NCBI RefSeq assembly: GCF_029892285.1
Contig: NZ_JARXVM010000007.1
Span: 1-64,000 of the forward strand
Length of the DNA: 64,000 nt
Origin: Rhizobium sp. SG_E_25_P2
GTDB lineage: Bacteria; Pseudomonadota; Alphaproteobacteria; Rhizobiales; Rhizobiaceae
Reading direction: 5' to 3'
Position 1 is the stretch's first letter. Every line of letters starts with the position of its first letter. The notes beneath the pieces are model-generated. The model was not told the origin of the DNA and ran no database searches. It saw only the letters and a program-made list of their open reading frames with translations. A program made the translations under genes and the position numbers. Positions 1 to 8,355 of this stretch are shown here, piece by piece.

Positions 1-97
1 TGGCCGTAGCATCAGCTACGACCTGCGCCCTTCTCCTTGCGGATCATCCCGGTTTGGACCAACAGAATGAGGCGGATAAGCTGAGACACGCTCTAGC

Positions 98-119
98 GCC
101 GAAGCGATCTCGCTTCGGC
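98..119 (-). terminator. Stem-loop downstream of the SIMPL gene
   Basis: A perfect 10-bp inverted repeat (GCCGAAGCGA / TCGCTTCGGC) with a 2-nt gap lies about 30 nt past the stop of the minus-strand SIMPL gene. There is no T-run, so it may be a weak terminator or an mRNA-stabilising hairpin. Bases 1-97 hold no supportable gene; a small hairpin (CGTAGC-atca-GCTACG, 5-20) sits at the window edge. Confidence 0.4.
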
Positions 120-148
120 TGGAAATGCTTGAGCCGCCCGCCCAGGTC

Positions 149-895
149 TTACGGTTTCGGCTTGATGGCGATCTTCACCGACACGCTCGCCCGGTAGCTG
201 TTCTCACCGGTCGCCACCGGCACGGCGTCGGCGCTTTCCTTGGCGGCCATGGACATGCGCGCCATAGGGACGGGTTCGGCGATTGAGGCGTTGTCGGCGA
301 TCTCGAGCACGTCGCCCAGCGCCACGCCGGCGGCGTCGGCCAGGATCTTGGCTTTCGCCAGCGCGTCGCGAACGGCCTCGGCGCGCGCCGTGTCGATCGC
401 CGCTTCCGGCTTGTCGTTGAGGAAACGGATATCGCCGCCCTGATTGACGCCGAGCGTGACGGCCGTATCGAGCAGCCCGCCGAGCTTGGAGAGATCGCGG
501 AGCCTGACCGTGAGCGTATTGCCGACCTGATAACCCAGGAGTTTCGGCGGCTTGCCGTCATTGTCGCTGGAATAATCATATTGCGGCTGGATAAAGAAGC
601 CGGAGGTCTGCAGGTCCCTCTCCGCCACGCCCGCCTGCTTCATCGCCGCCAGCACATCCGCCATCGCCTTGTTGGAGCCGTCCAACGCAGCGCGCGCCGT
701 GACCTCGGTCCTGACAACGGCCAGGTTGACGAGCGCCATATCGGGCGCGAGCGAGGCCGTGGCTTCGCCGGTGACCGAAATCAACGGCCGATTGGCAAAC
801 GCCTCTTGCGCGAAGGCGACGGCCGGTAGAACGGGCGCGACGGCAAGCGCGCCGAAAGCGGCGAAGCTCAGAATTTTCATGGAAAGACGCGGCAT
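149..895 (-). CDS. SIMPL domain (DUF541) periplasmic protein
   Basis: The 248-residue product starts with a Sec signal peptide (hydrophobic stretch about residues 8-29, ending AFAQE), so it is exported. The rest matches the SIMPL/DUF541 pattern: an early I-S-V-x-G-x-A segment, a central region with SGFFIQPQY and GYQVGNTLTV, and a late block of alternating Ala/Lys helices (ARAEAVRDALAKAKILADAAG). Family members are periplasmic or outer-membrane associated proteins with stress-related but poorly defined roles. The ATG is preceded by GGAGG five bases upstream, which fixes the start. The gene stands alone, reading away from the tRNA gene. Family assignment is firm; the biological role is not. Confidence 0.88.
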   Translation of the reverse strand: MPRLSMKILSFAAFGALAVAPVLPAVAFAQEAFANRPLISVTGEATASLAPDMALVNLAVVRTEVTARAALDGSNKAMADVLAAMKQAGVAERDLQTSGFFIQPQYDYSSDNDGKPPKLLGYQVGNTLTVRLRDLSKLGGLLDTAVTLGVNQGGDIRFLNDKPEAAIDTARAEAVRDALAKAKILADAAGVALGDVLEIADNASIAEPVPMARMSMAAKESADAVPVATGENSYRASVSVKIAIKPKP

Positions 896-1034
896 GTTTC
901 CTCCGTATTTTTAAAACTGTTTCTGCTTGCGCTCAGATTGTGCAGCTTTTGCGACGCCGCTTGCCCCATCGCAAAATTTCCGCTAGACGCAGGCTCGTAA
1001 GGCAAACCATTGCACCGCCGTAACCACCCGGCAA

Positions 1035-1110
1035 GGGCCTGTAGCTCAATGGTTAGAGCCGGCGGCTCATAACCGCTTGGTTGGGGGTTCGAGTCCCTCC
1101 GGGCCCACCA
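1035..1110 (+). tRNA. tRNA-Ile2 (anticodon CAU, lysidine type)
   Basis: A 76-nt cloverleaf folds completely: 7-bp acceptor (GGGCCTG/CGGGCCC with one T-G), D arm GCTC/GAGC, 5-bp anticodon stem with loop CTCATAA, T arm GGGGG/CCCTC with loop TTCGAGT, discriminator A and an encoded CCA. The anticodon reads CAU. The D loop GGTTAGAGC and the segment CTCATAA-CCGCTTGGT resemble E. coli tRNA-Ile2 far more than elongator or initiator tRNA-Met, so the CAU is probably modified to lysidine by TilS and reads AUA. Structure is directly seen; the Ile2 identity is by recalled similarity. Confidence 0.93.
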
Positions 1111-1713
1111 TTTCAATCTTTTGACGTTGTTTTTCCGCAATTGGTCTCATTGGACCGCGAGTTTTGTCAGCGGCGCAGTTTGCGGGCCGCCTGTGGCGTG
1201 CGTATTTCAGAGCCGACATCGATGATCTGCTTGAGGGACTGCGCCTATTTGTCGATGTTTTTCCGGCTTGAACGCGCTGCGGTCATGGATCGGGTTGCGC
1301 CAGCCGAATTCGACGGCGGGTGAGAGCCAGGCGCGCGGTGTCAGCATCATTGCTTTGCGAGGCCCACCATCAAGGCGCAAGACGGCGTCTCGATTTGGGA
1401 CATCTTTGCCGGCTGCCCGGGCGGAATTTTGTTCCGGCAGGAACCGATTTCCGGATGGCGTCATGGCGATTCGCGACCCGGACAACCCTGGCGACGCCTG
1501 GGAACGCGCGAAAAAACCGTCGCGATTACAACCGCTTGCGTAACGACGTCTAATACTCCGAAAATTTACCGAGTCCCTGCCGTCGTGGTCCGTTTCCTAC
1601 GGATTTTTAGGGGCATACCCAAAAATGGTCATGAAAGATTTTGGAGAAAATGGTTACCAAAAATTATCGCTTTGCGGTCTTGGAAATAATCAATCCTTTT
1701 TAAGGGGCATGAC
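1111..1713. other. 603-bp gap with no supported gene
   Basis: Between the tRNA and the large repeat protein I find only short open frames on both strands with no recognisable domain and no convincing ribosome binding site. T-rich patches just after the tRNA (about 1111-1135) could end its transcript. The last 60 bases are AT-richer and carry the start region of the next gene, with AAGGGG before its ATG. A decayed gene or leader RNA cannot be excluded. Confidence 0.5.
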
Positions 1714-4700
1714 ATGACGATCTATGAGGGCGGCGCGGAAACGCGGGTAAACACCACAATTGCCGGCGATCAGTCGGACGCGCAAATCACCATGTTGAAG
1801 GACGGCGGCTGGGTGGTTACCTGGACCGATCCCAATGACGGCAACGACTCCGGCATCTTCCAGCAGGCCTATAACGCCGACGGCTCGACGCTGGGCTCGC
1901 AGACCCAGGTCAACACGATGACCTATGCCCGCCAGCTTCTTTCGAAAGTCGCGGCCCTGTCGGACGGCGGCTGGATCGTCACCTATACCGGCTGGGACGC
2001 CAACGATTATGGCGTCTACAAACAGGTCTACAACGCCGATGGGACGAAGAACGGCGTCGAAACCCTGGTGAACACGACAACGACCTCCGCTCAGGCCGGA
2101 TCGACCATTTCTGTTCTTGCCGATGGCAGCTATGTCATCGCCTGGGCCAGCCTTTCCCAGGACGAAAATGACGGCGGCGCCGGCATCTATCAGCAGCTTT
2201 ACAATGCCGACGGTTCCAAGATCGGCGTGGAAACCGCCGTCAACACCACGACTGCGGGCAATCAGGCTGCGCCGAATATCGCCGTGCTTGCCAATGGCGG
2301 CTATGTCGTCTCCTGGACGCAGGTCAATGGCGACATGACCTCTGGCGTGGTCTATTCGCAGATATTCGACGGCAGCGGCGCCAAGATCGGCTCAGAACAC
2401 AGCCATGCGGTCAGCGGCAAGGGCGCCGTCGACAGCCAGGTGACGGGCCTTGCCGATGGCGGCTATGTCGTGACCTGGGCCAATCAGCAATCCTCCGGCT
2501 CCATCGCCACCGGCGTCTATGCGCAGGCCTATAATGCCGACGGAACCGAGCGCGGCGCGGAAATCACCGTTTCGTCAAATCTCGGCGGCGCCCGCAACGA
2601 CTGGGCGGTGATGCAGCCCGACGTGCTGGGACTGCCGAACGGCGATTTCATCGTCGTCTGGACCCAGAGCGACAGTTCGGGCCGCGGCGTGTTCGGCCAG
2701 GTCTACAATGCAGATGGCACGGTCGACGGCGCGTCCTTCACGGTCACCGCCGATGCGACCTCCGACCAGATGGAGCCGCAGATCGTCTCCACCGGCGACG
2801 GCGGCTTCAAGGTCGTCTGGCGCGAATTTGGTGGGGAAAGCACCACCGATGTGTATGTCCGCACCTTCAGCCCGGCGAACAACGCGCCGACCGGCGCGGA
2901 TACGACCCTGTTTGCCTTCGAAGACGAGGCTTACTACTTCTCGGTCGAGGATTTCGGCTTTGCCGATCCGGATGGCGACGGCTTGGGATCGGTCACCATC
3001 GACAGCCTGCCCGAATCCGGTTCGCTGACGCTGAATGGCGTCGCGGTGACGGCGGGTCAGGTGATCGCCGCCGCCGATATCGAAGCGCTGGTGTGGACGC
3101 CGGCTGTCGACGCCAGCGGCGAAGGCCTCGCCAGCTTCACATTCACCGTCGCCGACACCAAGGGCAAGTCCTCCGACGTCTCGAACACCATCACCTTTGA
3201 TGTCGAGGAAATGGAAGATCCCATCGGTTATGAAGGCGGCGACGAAGTCCGGGTGAACACAACCATCCCGGGCGACCAGTCCGATGCCCAGATCACCATG
3301 CTCGCCGACGGCGGCTGGGTGGTCACCTGGACCGATCCCAATGACGGCAACGACTCCGGCATCTTCCAGCAGGCCTATAACGCCGACGGCTCGACGCTGG
3401 GCTCGCAGACCCAGGTCAACACGATGACCTATGCCCGCCAGCTTCTTTCGAAAGTCGCGGCCCTGTCGGACGGCGGCTGGATCGTCACCTATACCGGCTG
3501 GGACGCCAACGATTATGGCGTCTACAAACAGGTCTACAACGCCGATGGGACGAAGAACGGCGTCGAAACCCTGGTGAACACGACAACGACCTCCGCTCAG
3601 GCCGGATCGACCATTTCTGTTCTTGCCGATGGCAGCTATGTCATCGCCTGGGCCAGCCTTTCCCAGGACGGCGACGACGGCGCCGGCATCTATCAGCAAC
3701 TCTACAATGCCGACGGCTCGAAGATCGGCGTGGAAACCGCCGTCAACACCACGACTGCGGGCAATCAGGCTGCGCCGAACATCGCCATGCTCGCCAATGG
3801 CGGCTATGTCGTCTCCTGGACGCAGGTCAATGGCGACATGACCTCGGGCGTGGTCTATTCGCAGATGTTCGACGACACGGGCGCCAAGATCGGCTCCGAA
3901 CACAGCCATGCCGTCAGCGGCAAGGGCGCCGTCGACAGCCAGGTCACCGGCCTTGCCGATGGCGGCTATGTGGTCACCTGGGCCAATCAGCAGTCCTCCG
4001 GCTCGATCGCCACGGGCGTCTTCGCGCAGGCCTACAACGCTGACGGCACGGAACGCGGCCCCGAAATCACCGTTTCGTCCAATCTCGGCGGCGCCCGCAA
4101 CGACTGGTCGGTGATGCAGCCCGATGTGCTGGGCTTGCCGAACGGCGATTTCATCATCGTCTGGACCCAGAGCGACAGTTCGGGCCGCGGCGTGTTCGGC
4201 CAGGTCTACAATGCCGATGGCACGGTCGACGGCTCGTCCTTCTCGATCACGGCCGATGCGACGTCCGACCAGATGGAGCCGCAGATCACGGCGACCGATG
4301 ACGGCTTCATGGTCGTCTGGCGTGAATTCGGCAGCGAAAGCACGACCGACGTCTATAGCCGCAGGTTCTATGCGGTCTATGAGAGCGACAATGCCGCGCC
4401 GACCGGCTCCGACAGCGTCATCTCGGTGCTCGAGGATGGAAGCCACGCCTTCTCCGAGGAAGACTTCGGCTTCAATGACGACGATGGCGACAGCCTCGCT
4501 TCGGTGATGATCGAAGCCCTGCCGGAACACGGTTCGCTGACCTTGAATGGCGAAGCCGTCGGCGAAGGCGACGAAATCGCCGTCGAAGATCTCGGCGACC
4601 TCGTCTGGACGCCCGAGGCCAACGCCAATGGTGAAAACCTGGCCGAACTCGAATTCTCGGTCACCGACGACGCCGGCTCGAGCTCCGAAGAGACCTATGT

Positions 4701-5769
4701 GATCACCTTCGACGTCGAAGCCGTCAATGATGCGCCCACCAGCGCCAACAAGACGCTGACCACGCTCGAAGACACGACGCTGGCGTTCTCTGCCTCCGAT
4801 TTCGCCTTCAACGACATCGACAGCGACATGCTGGAGTCGATCACCATCGAGGTGCTGCCGGAGAACGGCTCGCTGACCCTGAACGGCGAAGCCGTCAGCG
4901 AAGGCGACGACATCTCGGCTGACGATCTCGGCGATCTCGCCTGGACGCCGGACGCCAACGCCAATGGCGACGAACTGGCGAGTTTCGAATTCACCGTCGC
5001 TGACGATGAAGGCGCATCCTCGGAAGACAGCTACACCATCACGTTCGATGTCGGGGCGGTCAATGATGCGCCGTCGGGAGCCGACAAGACCGTGACCGTC
5101 AAGGAGGACACGAGCTTCAAGCTGAACGCGGCGAATTTTGGCTTCAGCGATGTCGAAGGCGACAAGTTCACCGGCGTCATGATCACCACTCTGCCGGGCT
5201 CGGGCGAACTCATGCTGGCCGGCAAGGCCGTCAAGGCCGGACAGACCATCGAGGCAAGCAAATTGTCGAAGCTGGTCTGGACCCCGGATGAGAACGATGC
5301 CGGCAACGGCCTCGGCGAGATCGGCTTCCAGGTGATCGACAATGGCGGACGCGACAATGGCGGCGCCGACACCGATCCGACCGAGAATGTCCTGACCATC
5401 AATGTCAAGGAAGTGCGCGACGTCTTCACCGGCACCTCCAAGGCCAACAAGCTCATCGGCACCGACTTCGCCGATACGCTGGACGGCAAGGGCGGCAGGG
5501 ATACGCTGACCGGCAAGGGCGGCGCCGACACCTTCGTCTTCGGCGATGGCTACGGCAAGGACAAGATCACCGATTTCGCGGCGGCTGGAAAAGCGCATGA
5601 CATCATCGATCTCGGCAGCTCCGACGTGGTCGACAGCTTCGCCGACCTCAAGGCAGACCACATGTTCCAGAAGGGCGCGAATGCCGTGATCGATCTCGGC
5701 GACGGCGACGTGTTGACGCTGATGAACGTCAGGCTCAAGGCCCTGACGGCCGATCACTTCGACTTCTGA
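1714..5769 (+). CDS. Giant RTX protein: two 7-unit repeat arrays, four cadherin-like domains
   Basis: A 1351-residue secreted-type protein with no Sec signal. Residues 1 to about 388 and about 504 to 887 are two near-identical arrays, each of seven units of about 55 residues built on GGYVVTW...GVYxQxYNADG...VN; seven units suggest a seven-bladed propeller (inference). Each array is followed by cadherin-like (tandem-95 type) domains that open APTGxD and contain FxDxDGD and GSLTLNG: one after array A, three after array B, to about residue 1225. The C-terminus has RTX-like repeats (DTLDGKGGRDTLTGKGGADT), a DKITDF segment and the tail ADHFDF, typical of type I secretion substrates. The ATG at 1714 follows AAGGGG. 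Probably a surface or matrix adhesin, possibly linked to the polysaccharide locus downstream. No type I exporter is in the window. Confidence 0.85.
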   Translation: MTIYEGGAETRVNTTIAGDQSDAQITMLKDGGWVVTWTDPNDGNDSGIFQQAYNADGSTLGSQTQVNTMTYARQLLSKVAALSDGGWIVTYTGWDANDYGVYKQVYNADGTKNGVETLVNTTTTSAQAGSTISVLADGSYVIAWASLSQDENDGGAGIYQQLYNADGSKIGVETAVNTTTAGNQAAPNIAVLANGGYVVSWTQVNGDMTSGVVYSQIFDGSGAKIGSEHSHAVSGKGAVDSQVTGLADGGYVVTWANQQSSGSIATGVYAQAYNADGTERGAEITVSSNLGGARNDWAVMQPDVLGLPNGDFIVVWTQSDSSGRGVFGQVYNADGTVDGASFTVTADATSDQMEPQIVSTGDGGFKVVWREFGGESTTDVYVRTFSPANNAPTGADTTLFAFEDEAYYFSVEDFGFADPDGDGLGSVTIDSLPESGSLTLNGVAVTAGQVIAAADIEALVWTPAVDASGEGLASFTFTVADTKGKSSDVSNTITFDVEEMEDPIGYEGGDEVRVNTTIPGDQSDAQITMLADGGWVVTWTDPNDGNDSGIFQQAYNADGSTLGSQTQVNTMTYARQLLSKVAALSDGGWIVTYTGWDANDYGVYKQVYNADGTKNGVETLVNTTTTSAQAGSTISVLADGSYVIAWASLSQDGDDGAGIYQQLYNADGSKIGVETAVNTTTAGNQAAPNIAMLANGGYVVSWTQVNGDMTSGVVYSQMFDDTGAKIGSEHSHAVSGKGAVDSQVTGLADGGYVVTWANQQSSGSIATGVFAQAYNADGTERGPEITVSSNLGGARNDWSVMQPDVLGLPNGDFIIVWTQSDSSGRGVFGQVYNADGTVDGSSFSITADATSDQMEPQITATDDGFMVVWREFGSESTTDVYSRRFYAVYESDNAAPTGSDSVISVLEDGSHAFSEEDFGFNDDDGDSLASVMIEALPEHGSLTLNGEAVGEGDEIAVEDLGDLVWTPEANANGENLAELEFSVTDDAGSSSEETYVITFDVEAVNDAPTSANKTLTTLEDTTLAFSASDFAFNDIDSDMLESITIEVLPENGSLTLNGEAVSEGDDISADDLGDLAWTPDANANGDELASFEFTVADDEGASSEDSYTITFDVGAVNDAPSGADKTVTVKEDTSFKLNAANFGFSDVEGDKFTGVMITTLPGSGELMLAGKAVKAGQTIEASKLSKLVWTPDENDAGNGLGEIGFQVIDNGGRDNGGADTDPTENVLTINVKEVRDVFTGTSKANKLIGTDFADTLDGKGGRDTLTGKGGADTFVFGDGYGKDKITDFAAAGKAHDIIDLGSSDVVDSFADLKADHMFQKGANAVIDLGDGDVLTLMNVRLKALTADHFDF
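1819..2164. repeat. Perfect 346-bp direct repeat, copy 1
   Basis: This stretch inside the giant RTX gene is identical, base for base by my reading, to 3325-3670 (offset 1506 bp, 502 codons). Identity ends at a T/C change at 1818 and at an insertion/deletion after 2164. The surrounding arrays are similar but clearly diverged. Confidence 0.85.
3325..3670. repeat. Perfect 346-bp direct repeat, copy 2
   Basis: Second copy of the repeat at 1819-2164, in the second seven-unit array. Beyond it the arrays continue in parallel with a 1503-bp offset and scattered substitutions, so this part has been homogenised more recently than the rest. Confidence 0.85.
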
Positions 5770-5796
5770 GATCGACAATCCTGACATGGCCATCAG

Positions 5797-5823
5797 ACCC
5801 CGCCGGCCGCCGGCGGGGTTTTC
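5797..5823 (+). terminator. Intrinsic terminator of the giant RTX gene
   Basis: A 10-bp GC-rich stem (ACCCCGCCGG / CCGGCGGGGT, 3-nt loop) followed by TTTTC, 28 bp after the stop codon. Confidence 0.8.
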
Positions 5824-5921
5824 TATTCGGCGACTGTGTCAAGGCGTCGACGCCTGCCGATTTGGGAACCTTCTGACGCCTCCCCCCGTTCCTTTCCCGT
5901 TCACTCAGGAAAGGAAATATC

Positions 5922-6401
5922 ATGGCCGAATTGGATGACACGGAAAAGGTCTGGTCGTTGATCGACAAGATCGGCTTCTGCATGATGGTGACCAAAATCG
6001 GCGACGACATGCGCGCTCGCCCCATGAGCGCCTACTCCGAACAGATCGACAATGCGATCTATTTCCTCACCGACGTCGCCAGCCACAAGGACGACGAAAT
6101 CGCCCGCTACCCGCATGTCTGCCTGGCCTTCGCCGATACCAAGGGCCAGAAATATGTGTCGCTTTCCGGCACGGCCGAAGTGCTGAACGATCGTGACCGC
6201 ATCCGCGAACTCTGGGCCACACCGGCCAAGGCCTGGTGGGACAGCCCCGATGATCCGTCGATCCGCATCCTCAAGGTCACCCCGGCTTTCGCCGAATATT
6301 GGGATAGTCCCGGCACGGTGATCAGCTATATCAAAATGGCCGCCGCCGCCGTCTCCAACAGCAAACCCGACATGGGCGATAACGCCCAGGTGTCGATGTA
6401 A
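5922..6401 (+). CDS. Pyridoxamine 5'-phosphate oxidase-like general stress protein
   Basis: The 159-residue product matches the COG3871 general stress protein 26 branch of the FMN-binding split-barrel superfamily: start helix KVWSLIDKIGFCMMVT, then the RARPMSAY strand and the pair IYFLTDVASHKDDEI, and KYVSLSGTAEVLNDR. Members bind a flavin cofactor as dimers; a specific substrate is generally unknown and pyridoxamine oxidation is not implied. RBS AAAGGAAA sits five bases before ATG. It stands just upstream of a small DUF2188-type gene (24-bp gap), with which it may be co-transcribed. Confidence 0.85.
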   Translation: MAELDDTEKVWSLIDKIGFCMMVTKIGDDMRARPMSAYSEQIDNAIYFLTDVASHKDDEIARYPHVCLAFADTKGQKYVSLSGTAEVLNDRDRIRELWATPAKAWWDSPDDPSIRILKVTPAFAEYWDSPGTVISYIKMAAAAVSNSKPDMGDNAQVSM

Positions 6402-6425
6402 GCGCCGAACACAGGAGAGCCGATC

Positions 6426-6674
6426 GTGACGACCATATCCTACAACATCGTCGAACATGACGGCGGATGGGCCTATCAGCTTGGCGACGTCTATTCAGAG
6501 ACGTTTCCGGATCACGCATCGGCGCTGGCTGCGGCGCGACTGGTCGCGCTCGAACATCAGGTCGGTGGAGAATCCGCCGAAATTTCCTATCAGGATTCGC
6601 GCGGCCACTGGCACCAGGAACATGCCGATGGCGGCGATCGGCCCGAAGCCGTCGTGCGCGACGCCAAAGCCTGA
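6426..6674 (+). CDS. Small DUF2188-like protein
   Basis: An 82-residue acidic, soluble product with the layout of DUF2188 proteins: an N-terminal strand YNIVEHDGGWAYQLGD, a helix with HASALAAARLVA, then a second strand AEISYQDSRGHWHQE. Function is unknown for the family. It begins at GTG with AGGAG nine bases upstream and lies 24 bp behind the flavoprotein gene, so a two-gene operon is likely. Confidence 0.7.
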   Translation: MTTISYNIVEHDGGWAYQLGDVYSETFPDHASALAAARLVALEHQVGGESAEISYQDSRGHWHQEHADGGDRPEAVVRDAKA

Positions 6675-7056
6675 TCGTAAGCTTCGCCACCCGACAACCA
6701 TCCGCAAGACCTGGACCGCCCCTCGGGGCGGTCGTTGCCGCTGGTTGAAGATTCCACTTGCGCAACGGACAATTCTGCGCTTACTTAGAATTGTAAATCA
6801 TTCGAAAACTCCGGAACAATGCGCCCATGAGGCGCTGAACGGCAACTATAGTTTGCCGACAATACCCGCATGCGCCTTCTTTGCGCCTATCGACTGATAT
6901 TGAAGACTTCGCGTTCTTCCGCCCGGGGCCCGGGCGGGAAGGTATTGTCGCGCCTTCGCTGATGCAATTCATGGAGAGTCATAAGCCGCATGGCGGCAAC
7001 TGCGGGCGCGCGTTGCCCGCAGACCAGCGCCATATGGCCACCGAGGAGAAAATCCC
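6675..7056. other. 382-bp region upstream of the polysaccharide locus
   Basis: No gene seen. It contains the stem-loop at 6715-6732, an AT-rich patch at about 6780-6815 that could hold the promoter of the first glycosyltransferase gene, and a clean RBS (GAGGAG) before 7057. I see no textbook promoter boxes. Confidence 0.5.
6715..6732. terminator. Short GC stem-loop after the DUF2188 gene
   Basis: ACCGCCCC-tc-GGGGCGGT is a perfect 8-bp inverted repeat 40 bp past the stop. The following bases (CGTTGCC) give no T-run, so terminator activity is uncertain. Confidence 0.45.
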
Positions 7057-8316
7057 ATGCGCGTCCTCATGCTGTCACCGCTTTTCCCACCTTACGCGCA
7101 AGGCGGAGCCGAACTGTCGGCCCATGGCCTGGCGCAATGGCTGATCGGCAAAGGACATGACGTCGTCGTGCTCACTGCGGCGAAAGGCGTGTCTGACGAA
7201 ATTCGGGGGGAGCGCCGTGATGGCGTGACGCTATACCGCTTTCACTTTCCCCGGCCCTATTCCATTCACCGTCAGGGGCGCGGCGTGTCTCGCTGGCTCA
7301 AGCCGCTCTGGCATCTCCAGGATCACATCGACCCACGCAATCGGCGAATCCTGGACAACGTTCTCGACGCCGTGCGACCCGACATTGTGACGCTGCATTC
7401 GCTGATCGGACTCGGTCACAGGATCGTTTCGGCGCTGGCCACGCGCGATATTCCCACGCTTTACGTCCTGCCCGATCTCGCACTGGCATGCCTGCGCGCC
7501 ACGATGTTTCGCCAGGGTCGGGCCTGCGTCGCGCCCTGTGTGGAATGCCGGCTGTCCTCCGCATACAAACAGGCGGCGCTCTGTCTGATACCGCGCCTCG
7601 GCTATGTCTCGCCGTCCCAAGCCAATCTAAAGCGTCTGGCGGCGGCGGGCGCGCTCGGCGACCGACCGGCCCGCGTCATCGCCAATGTCAACGCCTATCC
7701 CGAACCGCGGCAGCCGCGGACATCGTCTTCCGCGCCGCGTTTCGTCTATGTCGGGCGGCTCGATGCGCCCAAGGGCGTGCACTGCCTGCTGCGGGCGGCT
7801 GAAGCTGCCAGGCGCGAGGTCGAGTTCACACTTACCCTCGTGGGCTCGGGCGGCGAGGAGACCGCGCTTCGCCGCGCCTTTGTCGATTGCGACTGGCTTG
7901 ATTTCACCGGCTGGCTGCCCTTGCAGGACGCTGTCGAGACGATTCATCAGGCCGATGCGCTCTGCCTGCCGTCGCTGTGGCCCGAAAACCTGCCCGGCTC
8001 GGCAGTCATCGCGCTCAGGCATGGCGTCCCGATCCTGGCGAGTTCCACCGGCGGCCTGCCCGAACTGGTTCGGGACGGGATCGATGGCCGGCTGCTGCCG
8101 CCCGGCGACACCGCCGCCTGGCGAGATGCGCTGATCGAATTGGCGCGACGACCGCAACAACTCGCCGCAATGCGCCCGGCCGCGCGCGAGGCCAGCCGCC
8201 GTTTCGATCCGGACCGGCTGGGTGAAGCCTATCTCGACTTCATGGAGGACATCCGCAACCGGCGAGCGGCGCGGGACGGCAGGCCGGATCTCGGCCTCGT
8301 TATGCGGCAGAGGTGA
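7057..8316 (+). CDS. Glycosyltransferase family 4
   Basis: A 419-residue GT-B glycosyltransferase. The N-terminal half begins MRVLMLSPLFPPYAQGGAE, the classic acceptor-domain start of GT4 enzymes. The C-terminal half has the nucleotide-sugar site: FVYVGRLDAPKGVHCLL, LVGSGGEE, then ALCLPSLWPENLPGSAV with the E-x7-E region and TGGLPELVRDGIDGRLLPPGD. Such enzymes add one sugar from a nucleotide donor to a lipid-linked repeat unit at the inner face of the membrane. RBS GAGGAG with 8-nt spacing. First gene of the polysaccharide locus; followed after 39 bp by a second glycosyltransferase gene. Donor and acceptor cannot be told from sequence. Confidence 0.9.
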   Translation: MRVLMLSPLFPPYAQGGAELSAHGLAQWLIGKGHDVVVLTAAKGVSDEIRGERRDGVTLYRFHFPRPYSIHRQGRGVSRWLKPLWHLQDHIDPRNRRILDNVLDAVRPDIVTLHSLIGLGHRIVSALATRDIPTLYVLPDLALACLRATMFRQGRACVAPCVECRLSSAYKQAALCLIPRLGYVSPSQANLKRLAAAGALGDRPARVIANVNAYPEPRQPRTSSSAPRFVYVGRLDAPKGVHCLLRAAEAARREVEFTLTLVGSGGEETALRRAFVDCDWLDFTGWLPLQDAVETIHQADALCLPSLWPENLPGSAVIALRHGVPILASSTGGLPELVRDGIDGRLLPPGDTAAWRDALIELARRPQQLAAMRPAAREASRRFDPDRLGEAYLDFMEDIRNRRAARDGRPDLGLVMRQR

Positions 8317-8355
8317 CGGCGCAGACGCCGGGGGGCGAACACAACGGGGGCAGCC

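Noticed and set aside
1035-1110. tRNA gene as an integration site
   Set aside because: No integrase, no repeated tRNA 3' end and no change of content was found downstream.
1207-1485. 92-codon minus-strand frame in the gap after the tRNA
   Set aside because: No RBS, no recognised family and no neighbour support. The gap may hold a decayed gene but I cannot show it.
2575-5793. 1072-codon open frame antisense to the giant RTX gene
   Set aside because: It mirrors the repeat structure of the plus-strand gene, has no known domain, and arises from GC-rich codon bias. The plus-strand product has clear domains and an RBS.
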